Shown here: positions 7,742 through 14,645 of the stretch, piece after piece
Layout: each line of letters starts with the position of its first letter
Numbering within the stretch: the first letter of the stretch is position 1
Assembly: GCA_021205005.1 (NCBI GenBank)
Contig: JAJPYK010000291.1
Coordinates: 1-14,645 of the forward strand
Length of the DNA: 14,645 nucleotides
From: Paraprevotella sp.
Lineage (GTDB): Bacteria; Bacteroidota; Bacteroidia; Bacteroidales; Bacteroidaceae
Direction of reading: 5' to 3'
The notes under the pieces: model-generated
Seen by the model: only the letters and a program-made list of their open reading frames with translations
Told to the model about the DNA's origin: nothing
Database searches by the model: none
Position numbers and translations under genes: made by a program

Positions 7742-10552
7742 ATGAAATTTTTTCGCAAATCTGCTCCGGAAAAAGAGGAGCAACAGGTCCGTACAGAGCC
7801 CTCAGAGGTTCCGTCGATCCCCACATCCGTCCCTGTTCCGCCGCCAGCGTCGCCAGCTCTTGCAGAGCCCGAAGCCGCAGCGCGGCAATGGTTTGCCGAG
7901 AAATTCGGTACGGAAATGCCCGATGAAGTGATACGCATGTTCCGCATGATCGCACAAACCGAAATCAAACGGCAAAAAATGGGCGAACAGGTCCTCGATG
8001 CCAACGAGTTGAAACGCATACACGACAGCCTCCGCCTGTATAAGACCAAGCTGACCAACACCCAACAAACCCTGGACGGCTTGCAGGCCCAAAAAGAATG
8101 GTGGCACAAGTTCAAGGAACTGAACGGCACGCTGGAAAAATACCGCCAGGACTTTTTCGAAAGCAACAAGGCATACAGCGCACACCTGAAAGAAATCAAG
8201 GAGCTGGAACGTTTCGAGACGTTCGAAACCGTACAGGGCAACTACCAGCGGATCAAAGACAAGGAAAACATGCTCCAAGGCGTACGGCAAGCCTGCACCG
8301 CTCATACTCCCCAATTGACAGAAGTACAGACGGCCTGTAAGAACATACAGAAACAGGAGGAAGGCGCTGAAAAGAAATACCAAGACGCCAAAAGTCATCT
8401 GCGACAAGTACAAGGCATCGTGGCCGAAGGACACCGGCTGCAATCCACCCTGAAACTATGTGAGGACGAACTGAAAGACCTCTCGGCCTACAAAGAACAG
8501 ATCGAACAAGTCCTTTCCGATACGAAAGGTCTGGACGACGAAGTGAAGGGAGAACTGAAGGAAACCTCAGCAAAGGCCGCGCAGCAGCAACTGTTACTGC
8601 AAAATATGGAATCGCAACAGAGAATGCTGGAAAAAGGAGATGTCATCCAGACCAAGCTTAAATTCCTGCAATCTCTGATCAAGCGCAAAGAACAACTGCA
8701 AGTCGTGCTTGAACGGGCACAGAAACAACAGCATGAGCAAGATGAGAAATTGAACCGGCTGTTCCTCTCTTCGCAAGAAGTAGACGCCCAAACGAACTCA
8801 TTGCAAAGTGAGCTGCAAGTGCATCAGAAAAGCGTCGTAGGCATGAACAGCTACAGCCTGCAACAACGGGCCATGTCGCTGAAAAGCAAACGGGAAAGGC
8901 TCATGACGGCTATACAACTGTGGAAACAAATCACGGAAGGATATCCCCGTGTCGACGACAAGAGTCAGGAAATCATGCGGATGAAGCATCACAACGAAGC
9001 CCTAAAAGCACAGATAGTCAAACTCGAACCCGAAGTGGCGGGCATGCAGACGCAATGCGAAGAGTTGAAATACGCCTACACGCTCAGCAAAAGTCAGGAT
9101 GTGATGCGGCTACGTGAGGATTTGCAGGAAGGCGTAAGTTGCATCGTATGCGGAGCCACACACCACCCGTATCATTCCGACACGCTGCTGGAACAAAGTA
9201 AACTGATCGGCGAAATCAAAATAGATTGCGAACAGGCGGTCAACGAGCTGAAACACAAACAGACCTTGCTGACTGAACTGAAACGGGAACAGGCACTTGA
9301 AGAAGGACGCATTGAAATGGCCTATCAGGCACTGGAAGTCTACAAACAAGTGTTGCAGGAAAACGTAGCGCAGTGGGAGACGTTCATCCCCCTGGACCGC
9401 TCGTTCAAGGATTGCTCGGGCAGCACCAACTTCGAAGGGAGACGCATCATGCTGCAACAATTGGTGGAAAAAACCGGAGTAGATGCCGAAGACGCCCAGA
9501 AAGAGCTGGATGCGTTCAATTACCATCAGTCCAGCATCAACGCCCTCAACGAGAAAATCGCGCTGAAAGAACAAGAAAAAGACGAAATAGCCGTCCGGCT
9601 GAATGAGGTGAACACCGGTTGTCAGGTCGTGGCTTACCGCGTTGAACAGTTGCAGAACTCTCTGCAACGCACCAACAATCAATATAGCGAGCTCTTCGAC
9701 GAGATAGACAAGATGATGGTCATATCCAACTGGTATAAGGTTTGGACTGAGAATCCCGAGAACCTTAGAATCTACATCCAACAGCAAATGGCACGCTGGT
9801 ACGACCTGAAAAAGGAAATGGACAAGACCCGGAACGAACGGACCAGCCAGCAAGCCCGCCAGGAAGCCATCACCCGCCAACAAAGCATACTGCAAAAATT
9901 GTGCGACTTTGTAAAGAGCAAAATGGAACAGATGGAAGAGTCTAAAAACCAAATGTACGGACAACTGTGCAAAATATTCCCGGAAGGCGATGCGGAGAGC
10001 TGCAACAAAGCGGCTTTTGAACAAATGACCCTTATGGAGGAAGAAAAGGAAAAAGCCCGTCGTCAGACCGTAGAGGCGCAAATCGCCGTATCGAATTGCC
10101 AAGGCTATCACCGGTGTCTGGAAGATACCATGCAGGAACTCGAAATTCAAATGGCGGCAGAACGTTCGGACCTGGACGTATGGATCAGGAAATACAATGC
10201 GCAACATTCTCCCGTACAGTACTCCGAACTGGAGCAAAGTTTCAACAGTCCTACGGATTGGAATGCCTTGAGGCTGGAGATCAGAACCCTTACCCTCCAA
10301 AACATGTTGGCTGAGGCACGGGCCAACGAAGCCCGTCTGGCTTTGGCGGCCCATCAGGTAAATGCGCTCTCGCAAGGACAGGATAAGGAAGACCGTACCG
10401 CCGCACTCAATGCCGAAATCGCCCGACTGGAAAGCGAACGCAACCGGATTCTCTTGCAAATGGCGGGATGTCAGGCACGTCTTGAAGCCCACGAAGCCGG
10501 TTTGCAACAACTGACAGCCGGAACAAGTACGTCCACTTCATTACAATCATGA
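7742..10552 (+). CDS. Headless SbcC/Rad50-like coiled-coil protein with central zinc hook
   Basis: The 936-residue product is almost entirely long coiled coil rich in Gln, Glu, Lys and Leu. Residues 1-7 are basic, about 15-50 a Pro/Ala/Glu-rich linker, and about 50-90 a short possibly globular part. A coiled-coil arm then runs to about 460, and CIVCGATHHP (Cys467, Cys470) sits at the exact midpoint, matching the SbcC/Rad50 zinc hook (CPxCGxxxHP). A second arm runs to about 915 and contains DWNALR (about 840), which resembles the SbcC segment just before its C-terminal head. There is no Walker A in the N-terminus and no LSGG or Walker B in the C-terminus, and neither neighbour supplies one, so the ATPase heads are absent. 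No signal peptide or membrane segment is seen, so it should be cytoplasmic. The stop overlaps the amidase start (ATGA). DNA tethering is possible; function is unknown. Confidence 0.85.
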   Translation: MKFFRKSAPEKEEQQVRTEPSEVPSIPTSVPVPPPASPALAEPEAAARQWFAEKFGTEMPDEVIRMFRMIAQTEIKRQKMGEQVLDANELKRIHDSLRLYKTKLTNTQQTLDGLQAQKEWWHKFKELNGTLEKYRQDFFESNKAYSAHLKEIKELERFETFETVQGNYQRIKDKENMLQGVRQACTAHTPQLTEVQTACKNIQKQEEGAEKKYQDAKSHLRQVQGIVAEGHRLQSTLKLCEDELKDLSAYKEQIEQVLSDTKGLDDEVKGELKETSAKAAQQQLLLQNMESQQRMLEKGDVIQTKLKFLQSLIKRKEQLQVVLERAQKQQHEQDEKLNRLFLSSQEVDAQTNSLQSELQVHQKSVVGMNSYSLQQRAMSLKSKRERLMTAIQLWKQITEGYPRVDDKSQEIMRMKHHNEALKAQIVKLEPEVAGMQTQCEELKYAYTLSKSQDVMRLREDLQEGVSCIVCGATHHPYHSDTLLEQSKLIGEIKIDCEQAVNELKHKQTLLTELKREQALEEGRIEMAYQALEVYKQVLQENVAQWETFIPLDRSFKDCSGSTNFEGRRIMLQQLVEKTGVDAEDAQKELDAFNYHQSSINALNEKIALKEQEKDEIAVRLNEVNTGCQVVAYRVEQLQNSLQRTNNQYSELFDEIDKMMVISNWYKVWTENPENLRIYIQQQMARWYDLKKEMDKTRNERTSQQARQEAITRQQSILQKLCDFVKSKMEQMEESKNQMYGQLCKIFPEGDAESCNKAAFEQMTLMEEEKEKARRQTVEAQIAVSNCQGYHRCLEDTMQELEIQMAAERSDLDVWIRKYNAQHSPVQYSELEQSFNSPTDWNALRLEIRTLTLQNMLAEARANEARLALAAHQVNALSQGQDKEDRTAALNAEIARLESERNRILLQMAGCQARLEAHEAGLQQLTAGTSTSTSLQS

Positions 10553-11193
10553 ACCGTTGCCGTCTACTCCAAGTCATGGCCGGTCTCGTAGTCGTCGGAA
10601 TCACGGCCGTCGGTTGCCGGTCTTCGCGCTCGATGCAAGGCCCCTCGTTCGTATTGGTCGTAGATGCCGGTCATGGAGGTAACGACCAAGGGGCGTCGGG
10701 ACGACGTTCGCTGGAGAAGAATGTCAATCTGAAAGTGGCCAAACGGGTATGCAAGCTCGTGCGGAAGGAATGTCGCAACGTAACGGTCATCCCCACCCGT
10801 CCCGATGATGAATTCGTCACCCTGAACGACCGTGCCGGCATGGCCAATTACTACCACGCCGACTTGTTCATCTCCATTCATTCCAATTCGTCTAAAGGAT
10901 GGGCCGAAGGAACGGAGACTTTCATCCATCCCACGGCGCGGGGAAGCCGCAGCGAGAGTATGGCCCGCTTCATCGAACAAGAGTACCGACAACAAGGAAA
11001 CCGGGAAAGCCGAGGCGTGAAAACAGCCAACTTCGCGGTATTGCGCAACACGCACATGCCGGCCGTACTCACCGAAATCGGATTCATCTCCAATCGGGAT
11101 GAAGAAAAAATCATAAATTCACGAAAAGGTCAAAAGACACTGGCACGATGTATCTGCGACGCTTTCATCCGCTACCGTCAACAAGTGCCATAG
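10549..11193 (+). CDS. N-acetylmuramoyl-L-alanine amidase, lipoprotein (Amidase_3)
   Basis: The product is a zinc enzyme that cuts the bond between muramic acid and the stem peptide of peptidoglycan, in cell separation or wall turnover. The family's zinc ligands and catalytic glutamate are visible in the 214-residue product: His42 in DAGHGG, Glu56 in SLEKNVNL, His111 in SIHSNS, and Glu176 in LTEIGFISN. The N-terminus has a lipoprotein signal: hydrophobic LLQVMAGLVVVGITAVG with Cys23 after AVG, so it should be lipid-anchored facing the periplasm. The catalytic domain fills nearly all the mature protein; no SPOR, LysM or AMIN domain is seen. Its ATG overlaps the TGA of the coiled-coil gene, so translation is probably coupled. 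No terminator is seen before the MFS gene. Confidence 0.95.
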   Translation: MNRCRLLQVMAGLVVVGITAVGCRSSRSMQGPSFVLVVDAGHGGNDQGASGRRSLEKNVNLKVAKRVCKLVRKECRNVTVIPTRPDDEFVTLNDRAGMANYYHADLFISIHSNSSKGWAEGTETFIHPTARGSRSESMARFIEQEYRQQGNRESRGVKTANFAVLRNTHMPAVLTEIGFISNRDEEKIINSRKGQKTLARCICDAFIRYRQQVP

Positions 11194-11272
11194 ACTGTTT
11201 TTTCAGGATCATACGGCTGTCACGTCAGAACCGATCAAAACAAAATTCCATTTATAGAGAAAAATCCATAAA

Positions 11273-12433
11273 ATGAAGAAAAGTTTAATTGCCTTGGCGT
11301 TCGGGACGTTCGCCTTAGGCATGGCGGAATTCGTGATGATGAGCATTCTGCCTTACGTAGCTGCCTCCATGCGATGCAGCATACCCGAAGCGGGACATTT
11401 GATCTCGGCTTACGCCATAGGGGTCTGCGTGGGCGCGCCTTCTGTGGTATTGGTGGCCCGCAAACGTCCTCTACACAAAATCCTGTTATGTCTCATGCTG
11501 ATCTATTTGACGGGAAATGCCATGATGTCATTCTGTTCCGACCTTCATCTCGGCATGCTGTTCCGTTTCATTTCCGGACTGCCGCACGGAGCCTACTTCG
11601 GTGTGGGCTCTATCGTGGCCGATCGGCTGGCCTCCCGCGGCAAAAGCACGTCGGCCATTGCGGTCACGTGCTCGGGCATGACCGTAGCCAACTTGGTCGG
11701 CATCCCGATAGGTTCATGGTTGAGCGAAATGGTTTCCTGGCGGGTCATCTTCCTCTTCAATAGTTTGTGGGGAGTGCTGACTTTCATTCTGCTCTATCGT
11801 TTCATACCCCACATGGAGCCTTTACCCAACACAGGGTTGAAAGGGCAATTCCATTTTCTGAAGAGTGCAGCCCCCTGGCTCATCATGGCAGCCACGACCT
11901 TCGGTAATGGCGGCATCTTCTGCTGGTACAGCTATATCAGTCCGTTGATGAATAAGATCGCCGGATTCTCACCCTCCGAGATCACGTTGCTCATGGTGCT
12001 GGCCGGAGGAAGCATGTGTGTGGGCAATCTGATAGGCTGCAGACTATCCGACCGCTATACGCCAGGCAAGACCATCTTGGACGTGCAGTCTTTTATGGTC
12101 TTAGCCCTTCTCACTACGTTCTTCTTCGCCTCCGATCCCGGCATAGCCGTCTTGGCGATGTGCATCTGTACGGCTTGTCTGTTCGGCGTATCTGCTCCTC
12201 AACAGCTCTTGCTGCTTCGTTTCTCCAAAGGGGGAGAGATGATGGGGGCCGCCTTGGTACAAGTAGCCTTTAATTTGGGCAATGCCGTAGGGGCCTACTG
12301 TGGCGGTCTCCCGATCACCTGTGGTTTCAGTTATAATTATCCGGCCCTTGTCGGTACGGGATTCGTCGTAGTCGGTATCCTGGCCACCCTCACATTTTGT
12401 AGGAAGTACCGGATAGAGAATGCAAATATATAA
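11273..12433 (+). CDS. MFS transporter, DHA1/AraJ-like efflux family
   Basis: This is a 386-residue, 12-segment inner-membrane carrier of the major facilitator superfamily. The opening ALAFGTFALGMAEFVMMSILP is characteristic of the AraJ/YdhP (drug:H+ antiporter-1) branch, whose members export sugars or drugs. Further signs are HGAYFGVGSIVA in segment 4, the motif-C-like stretch around NLVGIPIGSWL in segment 5, and the GCRLSDRYTPGK loop between segments 8 and 9, which keeps the SDR core of motif A; the loop between segments 2 and 3 is degenerate (VARKRPLHK). The substrate cannot be told from sequence. It starts 79 bases after the amidase on the same strand, with no TAnnTTTG box and no hairpin in the gap, so it may be read through from the upstream operon. 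It ends before the two-way terminator at 12568-12612. Confidence 0.92.
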   Translation: MKKSLIALAFGTFALGMAEFVMMSILPYVAASMRCSIPEAGHLISAYAIGVCVGAPSVVLVARKRPLHKILLCLMLIYLTGNAMMSFCSDLHLGMLFRFISGLPHGAYFGVGSIVADRLASRGKSTSAIAVTCSGMTVANLVGIPIGSWLSEMVSWRVIFLFNSLWGVLTFILLYRFIPHMEPLPNTGLKGQFHFLKSAAPWLIMAATTFGNGGIFCWYSYISPLMNKIAGFSPSEITLLMVLAGGSMCVGNLIGCRLSDRYTPGKTILDVQSFMVLALLTTFFFASDPGIAVLAMCICTACLFGVSAPQQLLLLRFSKGGEMMGAALVQVAFNLGNAVGAYCGGLPITCGFSYNYPALVGTGFVVVGILATLTFCRKYRIENANI

Positions 12434-12506
12434 TAGGATAGACGCTCCGGCTGGTAGGAAGAGTGAAAGAGATTCTCCGTAACGTCCCCGTGACTGTATG
12501 AAAAAG

Positions 12507-12686
12507 GAGGTGCCTCAAAACTAAAATGACTACTCCGAAAAGTTGCAGATAGTAATTATAACATTTAAAAGGGTCGTATCAAACTCTATATTGAGTAATG
12601 ATACGACCCTTTATTTAGCATTTTAGAATGCTCAAATTTCAAATTATAAGTTCATATTTTCAAAAACGGAGCTTTGACACAACCTC
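12507..12686. mobile_element. Possible IS remnant or MITE
   Basis: The left end GAGGTGCCTCAAAACT (12507-12522) and the inverted right end GAGGTTGTGTCAAAGCT (complement of 12670-12686) match at 13 of 17 aligned positions with one gap. Both resemble the GAGGCTGTCTCAAAA-type ends common to several Bacteroidota insertion sequences (from memory). The 180 bases between hold no gene, only the terminator hairpin at 12568-12612 and a small hairpin AGCATT/AATGCT (12617-12632). No target-site duplication is clear. It is more A/T-rich than the flanking genes. Alternatively it is ordinary intergenic DNA with a chance match. Confidence 0.35.
12568..12612. terminator. Bidirectional terminator between the MFS gene and recQ
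   Basis: Bases 12568-12581 (AAAGGGTCGTATCA) and 12599-12612 form a perfect 14-bp stem, extended inward by ACTC/GAGT (12583-12586 with 12593-12596) around a 6-base loop. T-rich sequence follows on both strands (TTTATTT after the plus-strand stem, TTTTAAA after the minus-strand stem). The two flanking genes converge on it, so it can serve both. The rest of the gap, 12434-12506 and 12687-12748, shows nothing else. Confidence 0.88.
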
Positions 12687-12748
12687 TTTTAAGTTCATGG
12701 GATGGTGTCGTCCGATACACCTCATCCACACCGCTCCGGACAAATATC

Positions 12749-14572
12749 TTAGGTGAATTGACGAATAACGTCCACAAAATCCTTACCGTATTTATTCTTC
12801 TTGAAATCTCCGATGCCGTTCACTTGTCCAAACTCCTCGACCGTAACTGGACGGAGTTCACACAAGTTTTGCAAGACTTTGTCGGACATAACTATATAAG
12901 GAGGAAATCCCTGGTCATCGGCCAAGCGTTTCCGTAAGCTCCGCAGGGCGTCGAAGAGTTCTTGAGAATAGACGGCCTTATCCGGAGAGCTTTTAGGTAC
13001 GACCGGCACAACCGAGGATGTCCTCCCACTTGTCAACTTACGACTGCGTTTACGCGGCTGTTCCTCTTTACGCACTACGGCGAGGGTCACTTTGCGCCCC
13101 CGATAAAGTACCTGACGACCGATATCCGTCAATTTCAAGTGATTGCCCTCTTCATAAGCAATCTCAAACAAACCGTTTTGCAGCATCTGCATCAAGTAAT
13201 CGCGCCAGTCACGCCCCGGGACTTCCCTCCCCACACCAAAAGTCTTCAACGTTTCATATCGTCCTTTGGCCACTTCCGGTGTAAGATTGCCACGCAAAAT
13301 ATCCGTCACGGTCGGTGCGCTCACTTGCTGATCTGCTCTCACAATAGCGCTCAATGCCTTTTGTGCCAATATCGTACCGTCGAATCTCTGCGGCGGATTC
13401 TTACAGACGTCGCAGTTGCCGCAATCGCAGTCACTCTGTTCTCCGAAATAGTTCAGCAAGATACGCCTTCGACAGACATCCGACTCAGCATACTCCTGCA
13501 TACGACGCAGCTTTTCCATATTGATCTCCCGCTGTCCGCTTTCAAGCGCGAACTTGGAAAGCTGAATCAGATCAGACATAGAATAAAAGAGCACAGTCTC
13601 GGAGGGCAGTCCGTCACGGCCGGCGCGCCCGATCTCCTGATAAAAAGCTTCGATGCTTTTCGGCAAATTATAATGGATCACGAAACGTACATTCGATTTA
13701 TCGATCCCCATCCCGAAAGCCACCGTAGCGCAGACGACCTGTATGCGATCGTGAATGAAATCATCCTGCGTCTTTTCACGTTCCTCCGGCGAAAGCCCCG
13801 CATGGTATGCAGATGCCGTGATACCATGTCCGCAAAGCATATCGGCCACACTATCCGTAGTCTTCTTACTCAAACAATAGATAATGCCGCAATCATCGTG
13901 ATGACGGGCAATCAAATCCAAGATAGCACGTCCTTTTTCTTTTTTCTGATACCCCCGCTTCACTTCCAGACTTAAGTTGGGGCGGTCGAACGATGATATG
14001 AAAACATCCGGGTCAGACAGTTTCAACTGTTTTTGAATATCCTCCCGAGTCAGTCGGTCGGCCGTAGCGGTCAAAGCTACAATCGGCACTTGAGGGAAGT
14101 TCTGTTTCAACAAACCTAATTGAGCATATTCAGGCCTGAAATCATGCCCCCATTGAGAAATGCAATGAGCCTCGTCCACCGCAAAAAGAGACACTTTCAT
14201 GTCTTTTATTAAATAAGGTAATTCCCCGATCAGACGTTCCGGAGAGATATACAACAGTTTCAGCTCTCCACGAAGACAGGCTGAACGCACACGGACATTC
14301 TCTGCCTCGTCATTCATACTGTTCAAAGCTGCCGCTTTCACACCATTGGCCAACAAACCTTCCACTTGATCCTTCATCAGAGAGATCAATGGAGAAATCA
14401 CGACAGTCGTACCGTCCATCATTATGGCCGGTATCTGATAACACAGACTTTTTCCTCCTCCCGTAGGCATCAGGACCAGCACGTCATGTCCGCTTAAAAT
14501 TTTTCCGATGATTTCTTCTTGCAAAGGGCGGAAAAAAGAGTATCCGAAATAGCGTTTTAATATATTCTGCAT
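12749..14572 (-). CDS. recQ: ATP-dependent DNA helicase RecQ
   Basis: The product is a 3'-5' superfamily 2 helicase acting in recombination and stalled-fork repair. The 607-residue protein has all domains in order: motif 0 (FRPLQ, 14-18), Walker A MPTGGGKS (35-42, Lys41), motif II DEAH (133-136) followed by the aromatic-rich loop ISQWGHDFRPEY, motif III LTATA, and motif VI QEIGRAGRDG. Next come the zinc-binding subdomain (one Cys in SDVCRRR, three in CDCGNCDVC), the winged-helix RQC region, a basic linker, and the HRDC domain (about 533-607, with YSQELFDALR and NGIGDFKKNKYG). Start is the ATG at 14572; TATCTTTG lies at 14606-14613. It appears intact. Other RecQ copies may exist elsewhere in such genomes, so the symbol marks the family. 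Confidence 0.97.
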   Translation of the reverse strand: MQNILKRYFGYSFFRPLQEEIIGKILSGHDVLVLMPTGGGKSLCYQIPAIMMDGTTVVISPLISLMKDQVEGLLANGVKAAALNSMNDEAENVRVRSACLRGELKLLYISPERLIGELPYLIKDMKVSLFAVDEAHCISQWGHDFRPEYAQLGLLKQNFPQVPIVALTATADRLTREDIQKQLKLSDPDVFISSFDRPNLSLEVKRGYQKKEKGRAILDLIARHHDDCGIIYCLSKKTTDSVADMLCGHGITASAYHAGLSPEEREKTQDDFIHDRIQVVCATVAFGMGIDKSNVRFVIHYNLPKSIEAFYQEIGRAGRDGLPSETVLFYSMSDLIQLSKFALESGQREINMEKLRRMQEYAESDVCRRRILLNYFGEQSDCDCGNCDVCKNPPQRFDGTILAQKALSAIVRADQQVSAPTVTDILRGNLTPEVAKGRYETLKTFGVGREVPGRDWRDYLMQMLQNGLFEIAYEEGNHLKLTDIGRQVLYRGRKVTLAVVRKEEQPRKRSRKLTSGRTSSVVPVVPKSSPDKAVYSQELFDALRSLRKRLADDQGFPPYIVMSDKVLQNLCELRPVTVEEFGQVNGIGDFKKNKYGKDFVDVIRQFT

Positions 14573-14605
14573 AATTATTCATTGCCGTTTTCGAGTAAAA
14601 CAGCA

Positions 14606-14613
14606 CAAAGATA
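14606..14613 (-). promoter_or_regulatory. -7 box of recQ
   Basis: On the minus strand TATCTTTG fits TAnnTTTG exactly, 33 bases ahead of the ATG. It predicts a leader of about 27 bases. The upstream -33 region is A/T-rich without a clear TTTG. Confidence 0.55.
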
Positions 14614-14645
14614 CTTCTTTTTTGCATCTTTTAATTGAATAGTCT

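Noticed and set aside
9110..10510. 466-codon open frame on the minus strand inside the coiled-coil gene
   Set aside because: It is antisense to a gene with a clear coiled-coil and zinc-hook product. Its Phe/Leu/His-rich translation is the usual mirror of Glu/Lys/Gln-rich coding sequence, and it shows no family motif.
11194..11272. Terminator after the amidase gene suggested by GTTTTTTC
   Set aside because: No stem precedes the T-run, so the amidase and MFS genes may be co-transcribed.

Overview
The window looks like chromosomal DNA of a Bacteroidales bacterium (Bacteroidota). This rests on three things: promoter -7 boxes of the form TAnnTTTG before most genes, a DUF4251-type exported protein of a kind known from this phylum, and few Shine-Dalgarno sequences. 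I cannot name the genus. No rRNA, tRNA, CRISPR array, prophage or intact insertion sequence is visible.

Layout. 1-314: non-coding, with strong dyads that look like the 3' end of a plus-strand transcript (ending at a T-run near 127), then the groEL terminator. 315-2273 (-): groES-groEL. 2497-3372 (+): unrecognised polytopic membrane protein, diverging from groES. 3382-4990 (-): an AlkD-type DNA glycosylase gene and, 10 bases downstream, a membrane-anchored or exported DNA/RNA non-specific endonuclease. 5111-5621: about 500 bases with no convincing gene. 5622-6071 (-): DUF4251 exported protein. 6231-7595 (-): hisS. 7742-10552 (+): a 936-residue coiled-coil protein with an SbcC/Rad50-like zinc hook at its exact centre but no ATPase heads. 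Its stop codon overlaps the start of a lipoprotein N-acetylmuramoyl-L-alanine amidase gene (10549-11193), followed by an MFS efflux-type transporter (11273-12433). 12434-12748: gap with a strong two-way terminator inside what may be a decayed IS end pair or MITE. 12749-14572 (-): recQ.

How the genes fit together. Most are housekeeping or genome-maintenance genes: protein folding, base-excision repair, histidine charging, helicase. Two observations stand out. First, the headless SbcC-like protein, which keeps the hook and both coiled-coil arms but lacks Walker A, signature and Walker B motifs, and is translationally coupled to a cell-wall amidase. Second, a near-identical palindrome (CTGACA[A/G]TTTGTCA) followed by the same 8-mer occurs upstream of both groES and the alkD-nuclease pair, in the same orientation, suggesting common stress control of chaperonin and DNA repair. 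Functions of both are inferred.
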